A stretch of 64,000 bases of DNA from Aphanomyces cochlioides (GCA_019828595.1 JAHQRK010000011.1:744001-808000), one strand, 5' to 3'; shown: positions 11,477 to 23,621, numbered from the stretch's first letter. Program-made: numbers and translations. Notes: a model not told the origin generated them from the letters alone.

Positions 11477-12520
11477 ATGCAAGGCAATGGAATGTACAAC
11501 AACGCAGCGGCATGCCAAGTGGCCGTCGTTGACCTCACGGCCGAGTTCTTGAAGAGTGCAATGGAACGCTTTGTCAAGCACGCAACACCGAAAGCCAGCT
11601 ACTGCATTGCCGACTTTGGTGCCTCCCAAGGTCAAAAGTCTGTCCAGCTCATTCACCACGTCCTTGGCCATCTCCAATCAAGTCTTCCTTCCGATCCGCA
11701 CCGAGAATTCTTTGTCATCCATGAAGATCAACCAGCAAACGACTTTGCATGCCTGCCGAAAACGCTCCACTCGTCGGCGTCGTACATCCACGCTCGTCCA
11801 AATGTGTATTGCGGTGCCATCAAGAGCTTTTACGAGCGGCTCATGCCGACAGCGTCAGTTGATGTGGTCGTGTCGTACATTGCAGCCCACTGGTTGTCCA
11901 AACTTCCTGCTCCTCTTCCTGGTCCGATGATTTTCTTTGAAGACCCAGAGCGCCATGCGAGCCTGCCACCGACTATCGTAGCTGCATGGCGTCAAGCCGG
12001 GCACAATGATCTCGTCAATTTCCTCCACCTTCGAGCTGCTGAGCTAGTAGACCATGGAGCGCTATGTTTTACAATATCGTCCGATGACGGCACTGAGCGA
12101 TGTCGATTATTTCTCCATGTCGGTACAAAAGTATTGGAGGATGTGTTGGCCTTAGGGCTCGTCTCCGCAGAAACTTTAGAGCGTATGGCCATTCCATCCA
12201 TGTTGCGCTCGACGGAAGACGTCTTGGCTGCTTTTGCTAATGTTCCCGAGCTCGAACTGCACAAATACGAGCACTTTGTGGTCGAATATCCCTTTGAAAA
12301 CCCAGCAGACGCCGCAGCACTCATGCTCTCGGTGCAAAAACCATCCTATGAAGCCGCCATGACGGAAGAAGAGCGAGCAGATCCACGAGTCCATGAAGCA
12401 CTCATGACTTGCATGACGAAACGCATGGGCCAAGTCATCGGCGACTACACAAAGCCCTACTGTCACCACGTCGGAGGCAGCTTTTTCTTTGCGCATTGCA
12501 CTCGAAGGCCGCGCAAGTAG
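11477..12520 (+). CDS. SABATH-family carboxyl methyltransferase (SABATH-1, intact)
   Basis: An uninterrupted single-exon gene of 347 residues from the ATG at 11477. The N-terminal 'MQGNGMYNNAA' aligns with starts of the other copies here. 'CIADFGASQGQKS' is the SAM-binding motif I of this methyltransferase family; 'VLSYIAAHWLSKLP'-type sequence near residues 130-145 matches the 'S..S..WLS..P' signature, and the C-terminal 'FFFAHCTRRPRK' closes the fold. SABATH enzymes transfer a methyl group from SAM to carboxyls of small acids such as salicylate, jasmonate or farnesoate; the substrate here cannot be read from sequence. It is the only one of five SABATH copies in the window without a stop or frameshift. 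The copia complex begins about 80 bp downstream. Confidence 0.85.
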   Translation: MQGNGMYNNAAACQVAVVDLTAEFLKSAMERFVKHATPKASYCIADFGASQGQKSVQLIHHVLGHLQSSLPSDPHREFFVIHEDQPANDFACLPKTLHSSASYIHARPNVYCGAIKSFYERLMPTASVDVVVSYIAAHWLSKLPAPLPGPMIFFEDPERHASLPPTIVAAWRQAGHNDLVNFLHLRAAELVDHGALCFTISSDDGTERCRLFLHVGTKVLEDVLALGLVSAETLERMAIPSMLRSTEDVLAAFANVPELELHKYEHFVVEYPFENPADAAALMLSVQKPSYEAAMTEEERADPRVHEALMTCMTKRMGQVIGDYTKPYCHHVGGSFFFAHCTRRPRK

Positions 12521-12603
12521 AAGGAAACTACCACAACATGGTCATCAACCTGTCGATGATTTTATTTTTGCGTTAGAGGCTCGCTGAAGCTAAGGATGAG
12601 TCT

Positions 12604-12703
12604 GTTAGATGTCAGACATGAATCTCGTGAGTCTTAAACTCACGCAGTTAACACTGAGTGGGACGTTAAATTATTTTGATATCAAAAAAAAAAAAATAGA
12701 AAC
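12604..12703 (+). mobile_element. Scrambled copia LTR and polypurine-tract fragment
   Basis: 12608-12640 matches the first third of the copia LTR (compare 38545-38577). It is followed by 'aacactgagtggga' (about 12650-12663), which in the intact order precedes the LTR at 38525-38538. The order is therefore inverted relative to a normal element end. A run of 13 A residues follows at about 12684-12696. Confidence 0.65.
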
Positions 12704-12842
12704 TGGATAGGCTCCTTGTCAGTATAGTCGACTCTCATTTGACCCACAAAGGAGTCAGGCAACACTTTGCTCAATAAGGAACGAATTCCTTGTTGTTGCT
12801 CATCTCGATACAGTTTGTGCCATCTCTTTTTAACTGGATCGG
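12704..12842 (-). pseudogene. Copia gag fragment, inverted
   Basis: About 139 bp nearly identical to 36023-36160, in minus orientation. The same stretch recurs in plus orientation about 0.4 kb downstream (13150-13290), so this locus can fold back on itself. It carries no complete frame. Confidence 0.75.
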
Positions 12843-12932
12843 AAGGCCCCGCCAAACACTGTCATACAATTGGATTCGCGTCTAGTCCTGCAGCTACCTG
12901 CAACCAGCCTTCCTTTGATTCATTTCAAGTCG

Positions 12933-13840
12933 ATGTCTACTGAAGGAGCCGCTTCCAAGGGAAACAATCAGTCCCTGTTGGTATTCAATGGGCGAAAGGA
13001 CAAGTTTCGCGTGTGTACCCAAAAGTTTGTGGCCCACCTTAAAGAGATGAGTATCGCTCAAAGACGAAGTTGCCTTAGTGGCGGGTCTGCTTTTGAGGAA
13101 AGACCTGAACCCAATATTAAGTATGAAGAATGGCTTGAAGGCGAGCCTGAGGGATCAAAGGAAGCCGATCCAGTTAAAAAGAGATGGCACAAACTGTATC
13201 GAGATGAGCAACAACAAGGAATTCGTTCCTTATTGAGCAAAGTGTTGCCTGACTCCTTTGTGGGTCAAATGAGGTCGACTATACTGACAAAGAGCCTATC
13301 CATCTGATCTGGAGAGACCTTGAACGCAAGTATGGTGTGTCAAATGTGGCAAATGTTAAGTCAAGTGTCAATAAGTTGTTGAAGATTGCTCAAAGCGAGT
13401 TCAATTCTGTTGAATCGTACTTAGCTGAGCTCAAGACTTTGAAGAACGCCATCAACTCAAACACACAAAAGTATTTGAAACGTGACGTTATTACTGATGA
13501 CTTGATTGCCCTGTTGGCATTGGGTGTGTTGCCAAGTGAGTTTTATGGGGCTCAAATTTCATTGGATGAAGAATCTTTTACTTTGTCCGACATTGAGTCC
13601 AAGTTGATTGGAATCTTTGGAAACAAGTCCAAGAGAGAAATTATGGGAAACAAGTCTGGCCAATCAGGTGGCCACAAAAGTGATGTCAACCATGTGACAA
13701 ACAAAAGAAAGGCAGCAAATGTTCAGTCCAACAATGGTGAATGTTTCTACTGTGACGGAACTCAAAACCATTTGACCAATGGGAAGTCGCATTTCAAAAA
13801 ACAATGTCCTTTGCGAAAAGAACATTTTGCGAACAACGAC
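12933..13840 (+). pseudogene. Copia gag copy (plus strand), frameshifted
   Basis: From the ATG at 12933 this repeats the gag of 36391-35468: 'MSTEGAASKGNNQS', 'MSIAQRR', 'KKRWHKLYRDEQQQ', 'GQSGGHKSDVNHVT' and the zinc-knuckle-like 'CFYCDG' stretch. A single-base deletion near 13274 splits it into two frames (12933-13306 and 13337 on). Gag ends abruptly at 13840, where an LTR end is fused through the shared word CTTTCGAA. There is no pol downstream in this orientation. Confidence 0.85.
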
Positions 13841-13925
13841 TTTCGAATTGTCCCTGAGCTGAGCCTTCCCTCAACTCAATACAGTTGTTTATCATTCGAG
13901 TCAACTTTGTTATTCAACATTTCAA
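13841..13925 (+). mobile_element. Copia LTR 3' end plus leader, fused between gag and inverted pol
   Basis: 13841-13904 matches the last 60 or so bp of the copia LTR (compare 38729-38791) in plus orientation. It is followed by the post-LTR leader ending 'tttcaag', the sequence normally just before gag. At about 13920-13927 it switches to minus-strand pol through the shared word TTTCAAGT. Confidence 0.75.
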
Positions 13926-14870
13926 GTATCTCAGTACTCTCAGGGCCGCTTCCCAATGAGTTTTATTGTAGCAAGATAAAAATCTACTAAGTCCTCTCAC
14001 TGCATTAGCAATATCAGGTCTAGTGCCTCTTACTAGATATTGCAATGAACCCACAAGTCCTCTGTAATCATATGGTTGTGCTGCAATTTCCTCAGCACTC
14101 AATTGAGTTTCAGGTTTCAACTCAACTCCCACTAATTGAGGCGTCGAGGCCACCATACAATCTTCCATATTAAATTTACGAAGTAAATCTAAAATGTACT
14201 TTCTTTGTGAAATTGTCAAAACCTTTGAGTTTCGATCTCTGACTACATCCATTTTCAGAATGTATCCTAATTCACCAAGGTCTTTCATTTTGAATCTTTT
14301 ACTCAATTCAGACTTAATTTGCCTTATTTCTTTTATGGAGTCTGACATAATAGAAAGATCGTCGACATAAACAACGATAATTACTATACTTTCTCCCACC
14401 TTTTTGACATATAGGCAATACTCCTTATGACAGCGAATGAAACCCACTTCTGTCAAAAACTTATGAAGAGTAAGGTACCAAATTCGTGGTGCCTGCTTTA
14501 AACCATAAAGACTCTTCTTCAACTCACATACCCACGACTCTTTCCCTTTAATGACATATCCAGGAGGTTGCTTCATAAAGATCTGCGTTTCCTCCGGCAT
14601 ATGACCATTCAAAAAGGCCGTGTGTACATCCATCTGATGTATATGCCAATCAAAAATTACTCCGATAGCAATAACTAATCTTAAGGACTCGAAACGAGCC
14701 ACTGGTGCATACACTTCATCGCAGTCTACACCAAACTCTTGATGACACCCTTGTGCCACAAGTCTTGCCTTATATCGTTCAATTGAACCATTAGAATGAT
14801 ACTTAATACTAAACACCCAGTGACAGGGAAGAGCTTTTCTCCCTTCAGGTAGTGGGACGAGAGTCCAAGT
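13914..14870 (-). pseudogene. Copia reverse transcriptase and partial RNase H, truncated
   Basis: Minus-strand continuation of array copy 1. It carries the RVT_2 block 'CHWVFSIKYHSNGSIERYKARLVAQGCHQEFGVD', 'QMDVHTAFLNG', the catalytic 'YVDDLSIMS', and then 'GLVGSLQYLVRGTRPDIA'. The frame is cut at 'VLRYLK' before the RNase H domain, where the sequence switches to an LTR/leader piece. Unlike the plus-strand copy at 36.7-38.5 kb, its RT frame is unbroken. It is the only RT region attached to the array. Confidence 0.85.
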
Positions 14871-15252
14871 ACCATTGTCCACCAAGGAATTGTATTCGGA
14901 GTTCAGGGCATCTGCCCATTTGTACTTATCGGGACAGTTTAGAGCCATTTGAACAGAGCGTGGAATATTCTCGTTCACTCCTCTACTCTTTGCTTTCTTC
15001 TTAACAACCATAGCCTGATAACACGGTGTTGTGTTGTAGAGACAACTCCAACGATCTTTATTAGTATCAGATACATCCTTATCATACATAGCAACAGGTG
15101 CCGTGTTGACTGGAGTGACCTTAGCTCGCTTTTGTAGTCGTATAGACCGCCGTGGTTCTTTATCCGTATTATCCGAATTGACAATCTTTTCATAATTTGT
15201 CAAAGGTATTAAATCTCCCACCTTTCCGATATTATCTGACACAGGAGATATA

Positions 15253-16986
15253 CAGAGGCCTGGTAAATATAAGCGTATAGTGGTACACTATTTTGATTGG
15301 ACAAGTCGCCCCTATCAATGTTCGCAGTGTCCACTAAAACTTATACCCTTTTACAATAAATATTCTAAATATTTACACAACTAGGAAAACAGTAACATGA
15401 TACATCTTCAAAGACAATCACCAACAGTAAGCAATAAATATAAATGATATTACATTTGACGATGTAGATGACTCACTTTCAAGGACAGACAAATCAAACA
15501 AAAATAATTATATAGTGTGTATATGAAAACATATATTTAGTGTGGATATATCAACTAGACTTCTTGGGAATTGCTTTCTCGAAAGCTTTCTTGATCGTTT
15601 CAGGGGAGATTGACTCCCATGCCTTGATTGCCCGTTTGATACAGAACATGCGCTTCTCAACAGCGCTTGAAGGGTGATAGGTTTCTTGTAGCCACAAATT
15701 TCTCAATTTGGCCTTAAAAGGACCCATGACCCCGACATCTAAGGGCTGCAGAATAGACGTCGTATTGGGGGGAAGAGTGCACACAGTTGAGCTCAATTCC
15801 TCTTCAATATACTGAATGTTTTTTGGGGTTCGATGAGCCTCGAAGTTGTCAATCAAGATCAACGAAGGTCTCACAATTTCAGGTCTAACATTAATTAATG
15901 AAATCAATAAAATATATTACCTTAAAATAGTGTCTAGATAGAAATTCCATCCTTCGCCGTCGATCCACGCATTCTTCTGGACGGCATAAAAATGGCCTTG
16001 AGGGTACGTGCGAAGCTCGTTCGCATCAATCACACCACCAGGCTTGCCTTTGACAACAAAAAGAATAGGTAATTTATCTCCTAAATAGAGTTAGTAAGAG
16101 CAATATTGGAAAAACTTACCGTTACGTTTCGCTGCTAAAACGGCGGTTAGACGGCAGGACTTGTCCCCGTGGGTGATGCTGGCATCGCTGCCTCTTTGGG
16201 CAAGGATGTAGCGCGGAGGAGTATCGAAATAGATGCCAGTTTCGTCGCAATTAATGACGTCTCTGGCATCGAAATGGTCGTGTTCGTCCCAAAACTCGTC
16301 AAGGAATTTCGTTCGAACCTCCAGCATCTGCAATGTGGTCATTGCTTTTGCTGTTGAGGCTCTACGGCCCGAAAAACCGTGCCTGTAAACAAAGTCCCTA
16401 CATAAATTAAAGAGAGACTTGTATGGATCCTCTTTTGAGGCAGAATATTCATTTACCCACTCCTGGTGATGAGCTTTGACTTGCTGAACTACATGGTAAG
16501 TCGTCAAGGGAAAGTTCTTTTCCCTCATTGCAACCATGTAGTCCAATAAATCCTAATATAACAATGAAATGAAGTTTATTATATTGACTTACATCGCCAC
16601 CAGGAAGGATTTCCTTTCGGCCTGGAGCTCCTAGGTGTTGTCGTCTTTTGGCTAAGAGAGACTCTTGTATTGTCTTCTTTTCTCGTACGAAACCTTGTAC
16701 TGTGCGAAGTGAAATGCCGCTAAGCTCTGAGACTTTTTTTTGCGTGAGCTCTGTCAGAGCACGCAAAACGTTTCGTTTAGTCTCGAGGCTGTACCGTCGC
16801 CGGGTCTTCACGATCTTGAGCTCATCATCCTCCATGTCGAAATATGAATAGACTTCTATCAGCCACTAATCTCTTTCCCTCCAAAATACCATTCTTGTGA
16901 AAATTTATAACATAATATCTTAGAGGTCACTAGAATTGGTCCCAAAGTTCAAGTACCACTATACGCTTATATTTACCAGGCCTCTG
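15253..16986 (-). mobile_element. Pogo-like DNA transposon, apparently complete (1734 bp)
   Basis: Perfect 34-bp terminal inverted repeats (15253-15286 and 16953-16986, starting CAGAGGCCTGGTAAATATAA) are flanked by TA on both sides (15251-15252, 16987-16988). Removing the element restores the copia frame seen in the other seven array copies. Terminal repeats, TA target duplication and a DDE_1-type transposase place it in the Tc1/mariner-pogo superfamily. It is present only in array copy 1, so it probably inserted after the array formed. Confidence 0.93.
15551..16835 (-). CDS. Pogo-like transposase, four exons, intact
   Basis: Minus-strand exons 16835-16593, 16552-16120, 16080-15921 and 15884-15551 are separated by GT-AG introns of 40, 39 and 36 bp. 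Phases are consistent and give 389 residues with no stop. The N-terminus has a helix-turn-helix ('KRNVLRALTELTQKKVSELSGIS...TVQGFV'). The DDE_1 domain shows the catalytic aspartates in 'VINCDETGIYF', 'LILIDNFEAH' and 'ILQPLDVGVMGPF', with about 36 residues between the last two. The enzyme would bind the terminal repeats and move the element by cut-and-paste. An intact spliced frame with perfect ends suggests a recent, possibly still mobile element (inference). Confidence 0.85.
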
Positions 16987-18895
16987 TATTTTCACAAACA
17001 TCGTCTGAAAATGTAACCTTTCTTTTCTTATACAACCTTCCACCTTCAACTAATATATCAGGTTTGGCAGGCTCCAATACGTCTATTGGACGAGGTTCAG
17101 GTGCGTCCACCTGTTCATGTTCGCCTTGTTTTGATGGTGGATCATCAAGTGTATCCATTCCATCTATCTCACTGATCTCCTCTTGTGTGAGAGGTTGTTG
17201 CTTTAACTTAAATGCATTGCTTAGTAACTTATCCTTATATGTACTGTCAAAAGTTACATCTCTAGCAATGACAAATCTATTGTCATGCTCATTCCACAGA
17301 CGATAGCCTTTGTATTCTTCTGAAATACCCAGTAATCTGCACTTGATAGCACGTGCAGACAGCTTCTTGTCTTTTCTAACTTCAACAGGAACGTGTGCAT
17401 AACACACACTTCCCCATGGTTGAATCATACTGATGTCTGGAACAGTTCCATACAGTACTTCATAAGGTGTCTTGTTTCCTAATCTAGCCATAGGCGTTCG
17501 ATTCTGAATGTAATTCATATAATGAAATGCCTCTGGCCACCATTTAGCTGGTATCTGTGCATCTAACAGAGCACATCTAATCTTACTGAACTTAGTTTGG
17601 AAGTCTCTTTCTGCACTCCCATTCTCTTCTTTATAGTACGGGTTCGACTTTTGATATCGAATCCCTTGACCTTTACAATAAGCTTGCAGGGCTTTACTGT
17701 TAAACTCTGTTCCTCCATCAGATCTCATTTCGATCACTTTAGCATTGCATTCTCTCTCCATTTGAGTGAGAATCTCCTTTACATTCTTAGATACCTCTGT
17801 TTTCTCCTCAAATACAAAAACCCATCGATATGACGAATTATCGTCAATCAAAGTGCATCCATACTTAATATTAGGACAAGTACCATAAAGTCCAATTTGT
17901 TTTACTGGTCCACATGTGTCCATGTGCACTGTATGAAGGTTTGCTTTCACCTTATTGGTCACTTTGTTCCGAAAAGACATCCTTCGATCTTTCATAGTTG
18001 CACAAGTGTGACAAGTAAAAGAGATGCCCTTCAATTTGTCTTTACTAATCTTTGGCACGCCAGAGACAACACCACTACTCAGCATGCAAATAACAGTGTC
18101 TTTATTGACATGGCCAAGTCGGATATGCCACTCATTAACAAGGCTTTCTGTTTCATGGTTAGTAAAGTTTCTCTCACAAGGAGCTGATTTTACAGAGTCA
18201 CAGTGTACTTGTCTTTCTCTCAGAGTGTGATGTTTCACATAGTATGATCCATTGATAGCTACAGCAACAAACTGTAGTGTATCGTTCTTAAAGACATACT
18301 TATATTTACCACACATGCTTAGGATAATGTGATATCCCTGTTCTTGCAACACCTTTTCACTCAGGATGTTCGACTTTGCTCCTGGAACCAGCACGACAGA
18401 GTCGAATCTATACGGTGATATTCCATTCGTTGAACGAAACCAGAGTTGAACTTTTCCAATGTGCGAACTCATGAGCTTACTACCCTCACCAAATCTAAAG
18501 ACAAGATTATCTTCATTAGTTTTACAACTAAAATAATCCGCCTTTCCCGTCAAATGACGTCCACATCCACTATCCAGTGCCCAATCACTAGTGCAGAGTT
18601 CACGATCAGTCAAAAGAAACGGGTAGTTTCTTTGTACCTCAGAGTCAACATTGGAGGTGACATGTTTCGCTTCAATGGATAGATTCTTCAATCTTTTGTT
18701 GATGACGCTAGAATCCACTTGATTCACATCAACAGCGGATGCATCACCCATATCCATGTATCCAGAGCTGTCGACATCGTCCATAGGATCCAAATTGAAT
18801 AAATCCAGTTCAGATTCCACAGATGCTTGCACTGCACCACTTGACTCACGATACCCAGCATCGCGATCAATACTTTGAATCATATCAACCTTCAC
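16987..18895 (-). pseudogene. Array copy 1: copia protease-integrase frame, interrupted by pogo-like element
   Basis: Minus-strand frame with the aspartic protease motif ('WALDSGCGRHLTG'), the GAG-pre-integrase zinc pattern ('WHIRLGH' to 'CHTCATMK') and the integrase triad in 'VHMDTCGPV', 'EMRSDGGTEF' and 'EENGSAERDF'. The pogo-like element splits it at 'FSDDVCEN'. It continues at 15252-14871 and then into RT. Private differences from the other copies include SKQGEHEQ for SIQGEHEQ, V for A in 'TPVNTAP', and V for M in 'VDNGTW'. Confidence 0.85.
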
Positions 18896-18927
18896 ATCAT
18901 TTCTGGCCTATTTGGCTTTCTTATCAT

Positions 18928-21258
18928 TCATATGTTTTCGAAATAGATACGTATGACGAGAGTCCAAGTACCATTGTCCATCAAGGAATTGTATTCCGAG
19001 TTCAGGGCATCTGCCCATTTGTACTTATCGGGACAGTTTAGAGCCATTTGAACAGAGCGTGGAATATTCTCGTTCACTCCTCTACTCTTTGCTTTCTTCT
19101 TAACAACCATAGCCTGATAACACGGTGTTGTGTTGTAGAGACAACTCCAACGATCTTTATTAATATCAGATACATCCTTATCATACATAGCAACAGGTGC
19201 CGTGTTGGCTGGAGTGACCTTAGCTCGCTTTTGTAGTCGTATAGACCGCCGTGGTTCTTTATCCGTATTATCCGAATTGACAATCTTTTCATAATTTGTC
19301 AAAGGTATTAAATCTCCCACCTTTCCGATATTATCTGACACAGGAGATATATTTTCACAAACATCGTCTGAAAATGTAACCTTTCTTTTCTTATACAACC
19401 TTCCACCTTCAACTAATATATCAGGTTTGGCAGGCTCCAATACGTCTATTGGACGAGGTTCAGGTGCGTCCACCTGTTCATGTTCGCCTTGTATTGATGG
19501 TGGATCATCAAGTGTATCCATTCCATCTATCTCACTGATCTCCTCTTGTGTGAGAGGTTGTTGCTTTAACTTAAATGCATTGCTTAGTAACTTATCCTTA
19601 TATGTACTGTCAAAAGTTACATCTCTAGCAATGACAAATCTATTGTCATGCTCATTCCACAGACGATAGCCTTTGTATTCTTCTGAAATACCCAGTAATC
19701 TGCACTTGATAGCACGTGCAGACAGCTTCTTGTCTTTTCTAACTTCAACAGGAACGTGTGCATAACACACACTTCCCCATGGTTGAATCATACTGATGTC
19801 TGGAACAGTTCCATACAGTACTTCATAAGGTGTCTTGTTTCCTAATCTAGCCATAGGCGTTCGATTCTGAATGTAATTCATATAATGAAATGCCTCTGGC
19901 CACCATTTAGCTGGTATCTGTGCATCTAACAGAGCACATCTAATCTTACTGAACTTAGTTTGGAAGTCTCTTTCTGCACTCCCATTCTCTTCTTTATAGT
20001 ACGGGTTCGACTTTTGATATCGAATCCCTTGACCTTTACAATAAGCTTGCAGGGCTTTACTGTTAAACTCTGTTCCTCCATCAGATCTCATTTCGATCAC
20101 TTTAGCATTGCATTCTCTCTCCATTTGAGTGAGAATCTCCTTTACATTCTTAGATACCTCTGTTTTCTCCTCAAATACAAAAACCCATCGATATGACGAA
20201 TTATCGTCAATCAAAGTGCATCCATACTTAATATTAGGACAAGTACCATAAAGTCCAATTTGTTTTACTGGTCCACATGTGTCCATGTGCACTGTATGAA
20301 GGTTTGCTTTCACCTTATTGGTCACTTTGTTCCGAAAAGACATCCTTCGATCTTTCATAGTTGCACAAGTGTGACAAGTAAAAGAGATGCCCTTCAATTT
20401 GTCTTTACTAATCTTTGGCACGCCAGAGACAACACCACTACTCAGCATGCAAATAACAGTGTCTTTATTGACATGGCCAAGTCGGATATGCCACTCATTA
20501 ACAAGGCTTTCTGTTTCATGGTTAGTAAAGTTTCTCTCACAAGGAGCTGATTTTACAGAGTCACAGTGTACTTGTCTTTCTCTCAGAGTGTGATGTTTCA
20601 CATAGTATGATCCATTGATAGCTACAGCAACAAACTGTAGTGTATCGTTCTTAAAGACATACTTATATTTACCACACATGCTTAGGATAATGTGATATCC
20701 CTGTTCTTGCAACACCTTTTCACTCAGGATGTTCGACTTTGCTCCTGGAACCAGCACGACAGAGTCGAATCTATACGGTGATATTCCATTCGTTGAACGA
20801 AACCAGAGTTGAACTTTTCCAATGTGCGAACTCATGAGCTTACTACCCTCACCAAATCTAAAGACAAGATTATCTTCATTAGTTTTACAACTAAAATAAT
20901 CCGCCTTTCCCGTCAAATGACGTCCACATCCACTATCCAGTGCCCAATCACTAGTGCAGAGTTCACGATCAGTCAAAAGAAACGGGTAGTTTCTTTGTAC
21001 CTCAGAGTCAACATTGGAGGTGACATGTTTCGCTTCAATGGATAGATTCTTCAATCTTTTGTTGATGACGCTAGAATCCACTTGATTCACATCAACAGCG
21101 GATGCATCACCCATATCCATGTATCCAGAGCTGTCGACATCGTCCATAGGATCCAAATTGAATAAATCCAGTTCAGATTCCACAGATGCTTGCACTGCAC
21201 CACTTGACTCACGATACCCAGCATCGCGATCAATACTTTGAATCATATCAACCTTCAC
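18928..21258 (-). pseudogene. Array copy 2: copia protease-integrase frame (776 codons)
   Basis: Uninterrupted frame from the GTG at 21258 to the TGA created by the junction ('VIRIYFENI' end). It carries protease, GAG-pre-integrase and integrase motifs as in copy 1. There is no RT and no start codon of its own; a TAG lies in frame five codons upstream of the 'VKVDM' start. It is distinguished by DIN instead of DTN in 'KDVSDINKDRW' (base 19165 region), a variant shared only with copy 5. Confidence 0.85.
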
Positions 21259-21290
21259 ATCATTTCTGGCCTATTTGGCTTTCTTATCAT

Positions 21291-23621
21291 TCATATGTTT
21301 TCGAAATAGATACGTATGACGAGAGTCCAAGTACCATTGTCCATCAAGGAATTGTATTCCGAGTTCAGGGCATCTGCCCATTTGTACTTATCGGGACAGT
21401 TTAGAGCCATTTGAACAGAGCGTGGAATATTCTCGTTCACTCCTCTACTCTTTGCTTTCTTCTTAACAACCATAGCCTGATAACACGGTGTTGTGTTGTA
21501 GAGACAACTCCAACGATCTTTATTAGTATCAGATACATCCTTATCATACATAGCAACAGGTGCCGTGTTGGCTGGAGTGACCTTAGCTCGCTTTTGTAGT
21601 CGTATAGACCGCCGTGGTTCTTTATCCGTATTATCCGAATTGACAATCTTTTCATAATTTGTCAAAGGTATTAAATCTCCCACCTTTCCGATATTATCTG
21701 ACACAGGAGATATATTTTCACAAACATCGTCTGAAAATGTAACCTTTCTTTTCTTATACAACCTTCCACCTTCAACTAATATATCAGGTTTGGCAGGCTC
21801 CAATACGTCTATTGGACGAGGTTCAGGTGCGTCCACCTGTTCATGTTCGCCTTGTATTGATGGTGGATCATCAAGTGTATCCATTCCATCTATCTCACTG
21901 ATCTCCTCTTGTGTGAGAGGTTGTTGCTTTAACTTAAATGCATTGCTTAGTAACTTATCCTTATATGTACTGTCAAAAGTTACATCTCTAGCAATGACAA
22001 ATCTATTGTCATGCTCATTCCACAGACGATAGCCTTTGTATTCTTCTGAAATACCCAGTAATCTGCACTTGATAGCACGTGCAGACAGCTTCTTGTCTTT
22101 TCTAACTTCAACAGGAACGTGTGCATAACACACACTTCCCCATGGTTGAATCATACTGATGTCTGGAACAGTTCCATACAGTACTTCATAAGGTGTCTTG
22201 TTTCCTAATCTAGCCATAGGCGTTCGATTCTGAATGTAATTCATATAATGAAATGCCTCTGGCCACCATTTAGCTGGTATCTGTGCATCTAACAGAGCAC
22301 ATCTAATCTTACTGAACTTAGTTTGGAAGTCTCTTTCTGCACTCCCATTCTCTTCTTTATAGTACGGGTTCGACTTTTGATATCGAATCCCTTGACCTTT
22401 ACAATAAGCTTGCAGGGCTTTACTGTTAAACTCTGTTCCTCCATCAGATCTCATTTCGATCACTTTAGCATTGCATTCTCTCTCCATTTGAGTGAGAATC
22501 TCCTTTACATTCTTAGATACCTCTGTTTTCTCCTCAAATACAAAAACCCATCGATATGACGAATTATCGTCAATCAAAGTGCATCCATACTTAATATTAG
22601 GACAAGTACCATAAAGTCCAATTTGTTTTACTGGTCCACATGTGTCCATGTGCACTGTATGAAGGTTTGCTTTCACCTTATTGGTCACTTTGTTCCGAAA
22701 AGACATCCTTCGATCTTTCATAGTTGCACAAGTGTGACAAGTAAAAGAGATGCCCTTCAATTTGTCTTTACTAATCTTTGGCACGCCAGAGACAACACCA
22801 CTACTCAGCATGCAAATAACAGTGTCTTTATTGACATGGCCAAGTCGGATATGCCACTCATTAACAAGGCTTTCTGTTTCATGGTTAGTAAAGTTTCTCT
22901 CACAAGGAGCTGATTTTACAGAGTCACAGTGTACTTGTCTTTCTCTCAGAGTGTGATGTTTCACATAGTATGATCCATTGATAGCTACAGCAACAAACTG
23001 TAGTGTATCGTTCTTAAAGACATACTTATATTTACCACACATGCTTAGGATAATGTGATATCCCTGTTCTTGCAACACCTTTTCACTCAGGATGTTCGAC
23101 TTTGCTCCTGGAACCAGCACGACAGAGTCGAATCTATACGGTGATATTCCATTCGTTGAACGAAACCAGAGTTGAACTTTTCCAATGTGCGAACTCATGA
23201 GCTTACTACCCTCACCAAATCTAAAGACAAGATTATCTTCATTAGTTTTACAACTAAAATAATCCGCCTTTCCCGTCAAATGACGTCCACATCCACTATC
23301 CAGTGCCCAATCACTAGTGCAGAGTTCACGATCAGTCAAAAGAAACGGGTAGTTTCTTTGTACCTCAGAGTCAACATTGGAGGTGACATGTTTCGCTTCA
23401 ATGGATAGATTCTTCAATCTTTTGTTGATGACGCTAGAATCCACTTGATTCACATCAACAGCGGATGCATCACCCATATCCATGTATCCAGAGCTGTCGA
23501 CATCGTCCATAGGATCCAAATTGAATAAATCCAGTTCAGATTCCACAGATGCTTGCACTGCACCACTTGACTCACGATACCCAGCATCGCGATCAATACT
23601 TTGAATCATATCAACCTTCAC
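21291..23621 (-). pseudogene. Array copy 3: copia protease-integrase frame
   Basis: Same 776-codon frame as copy 2, with the common DTN, GTC and PRP residues. It is indistinguishable from copies 4 and 6 at protein level. Confidence 0.85.

Noticed and set aside
17064..18230. Recurrent plus-strand frames repeated in every array unit
   Set aside because: They are antisense shadows of the copia protease-integrase frame and repeat only because the unit repeats.
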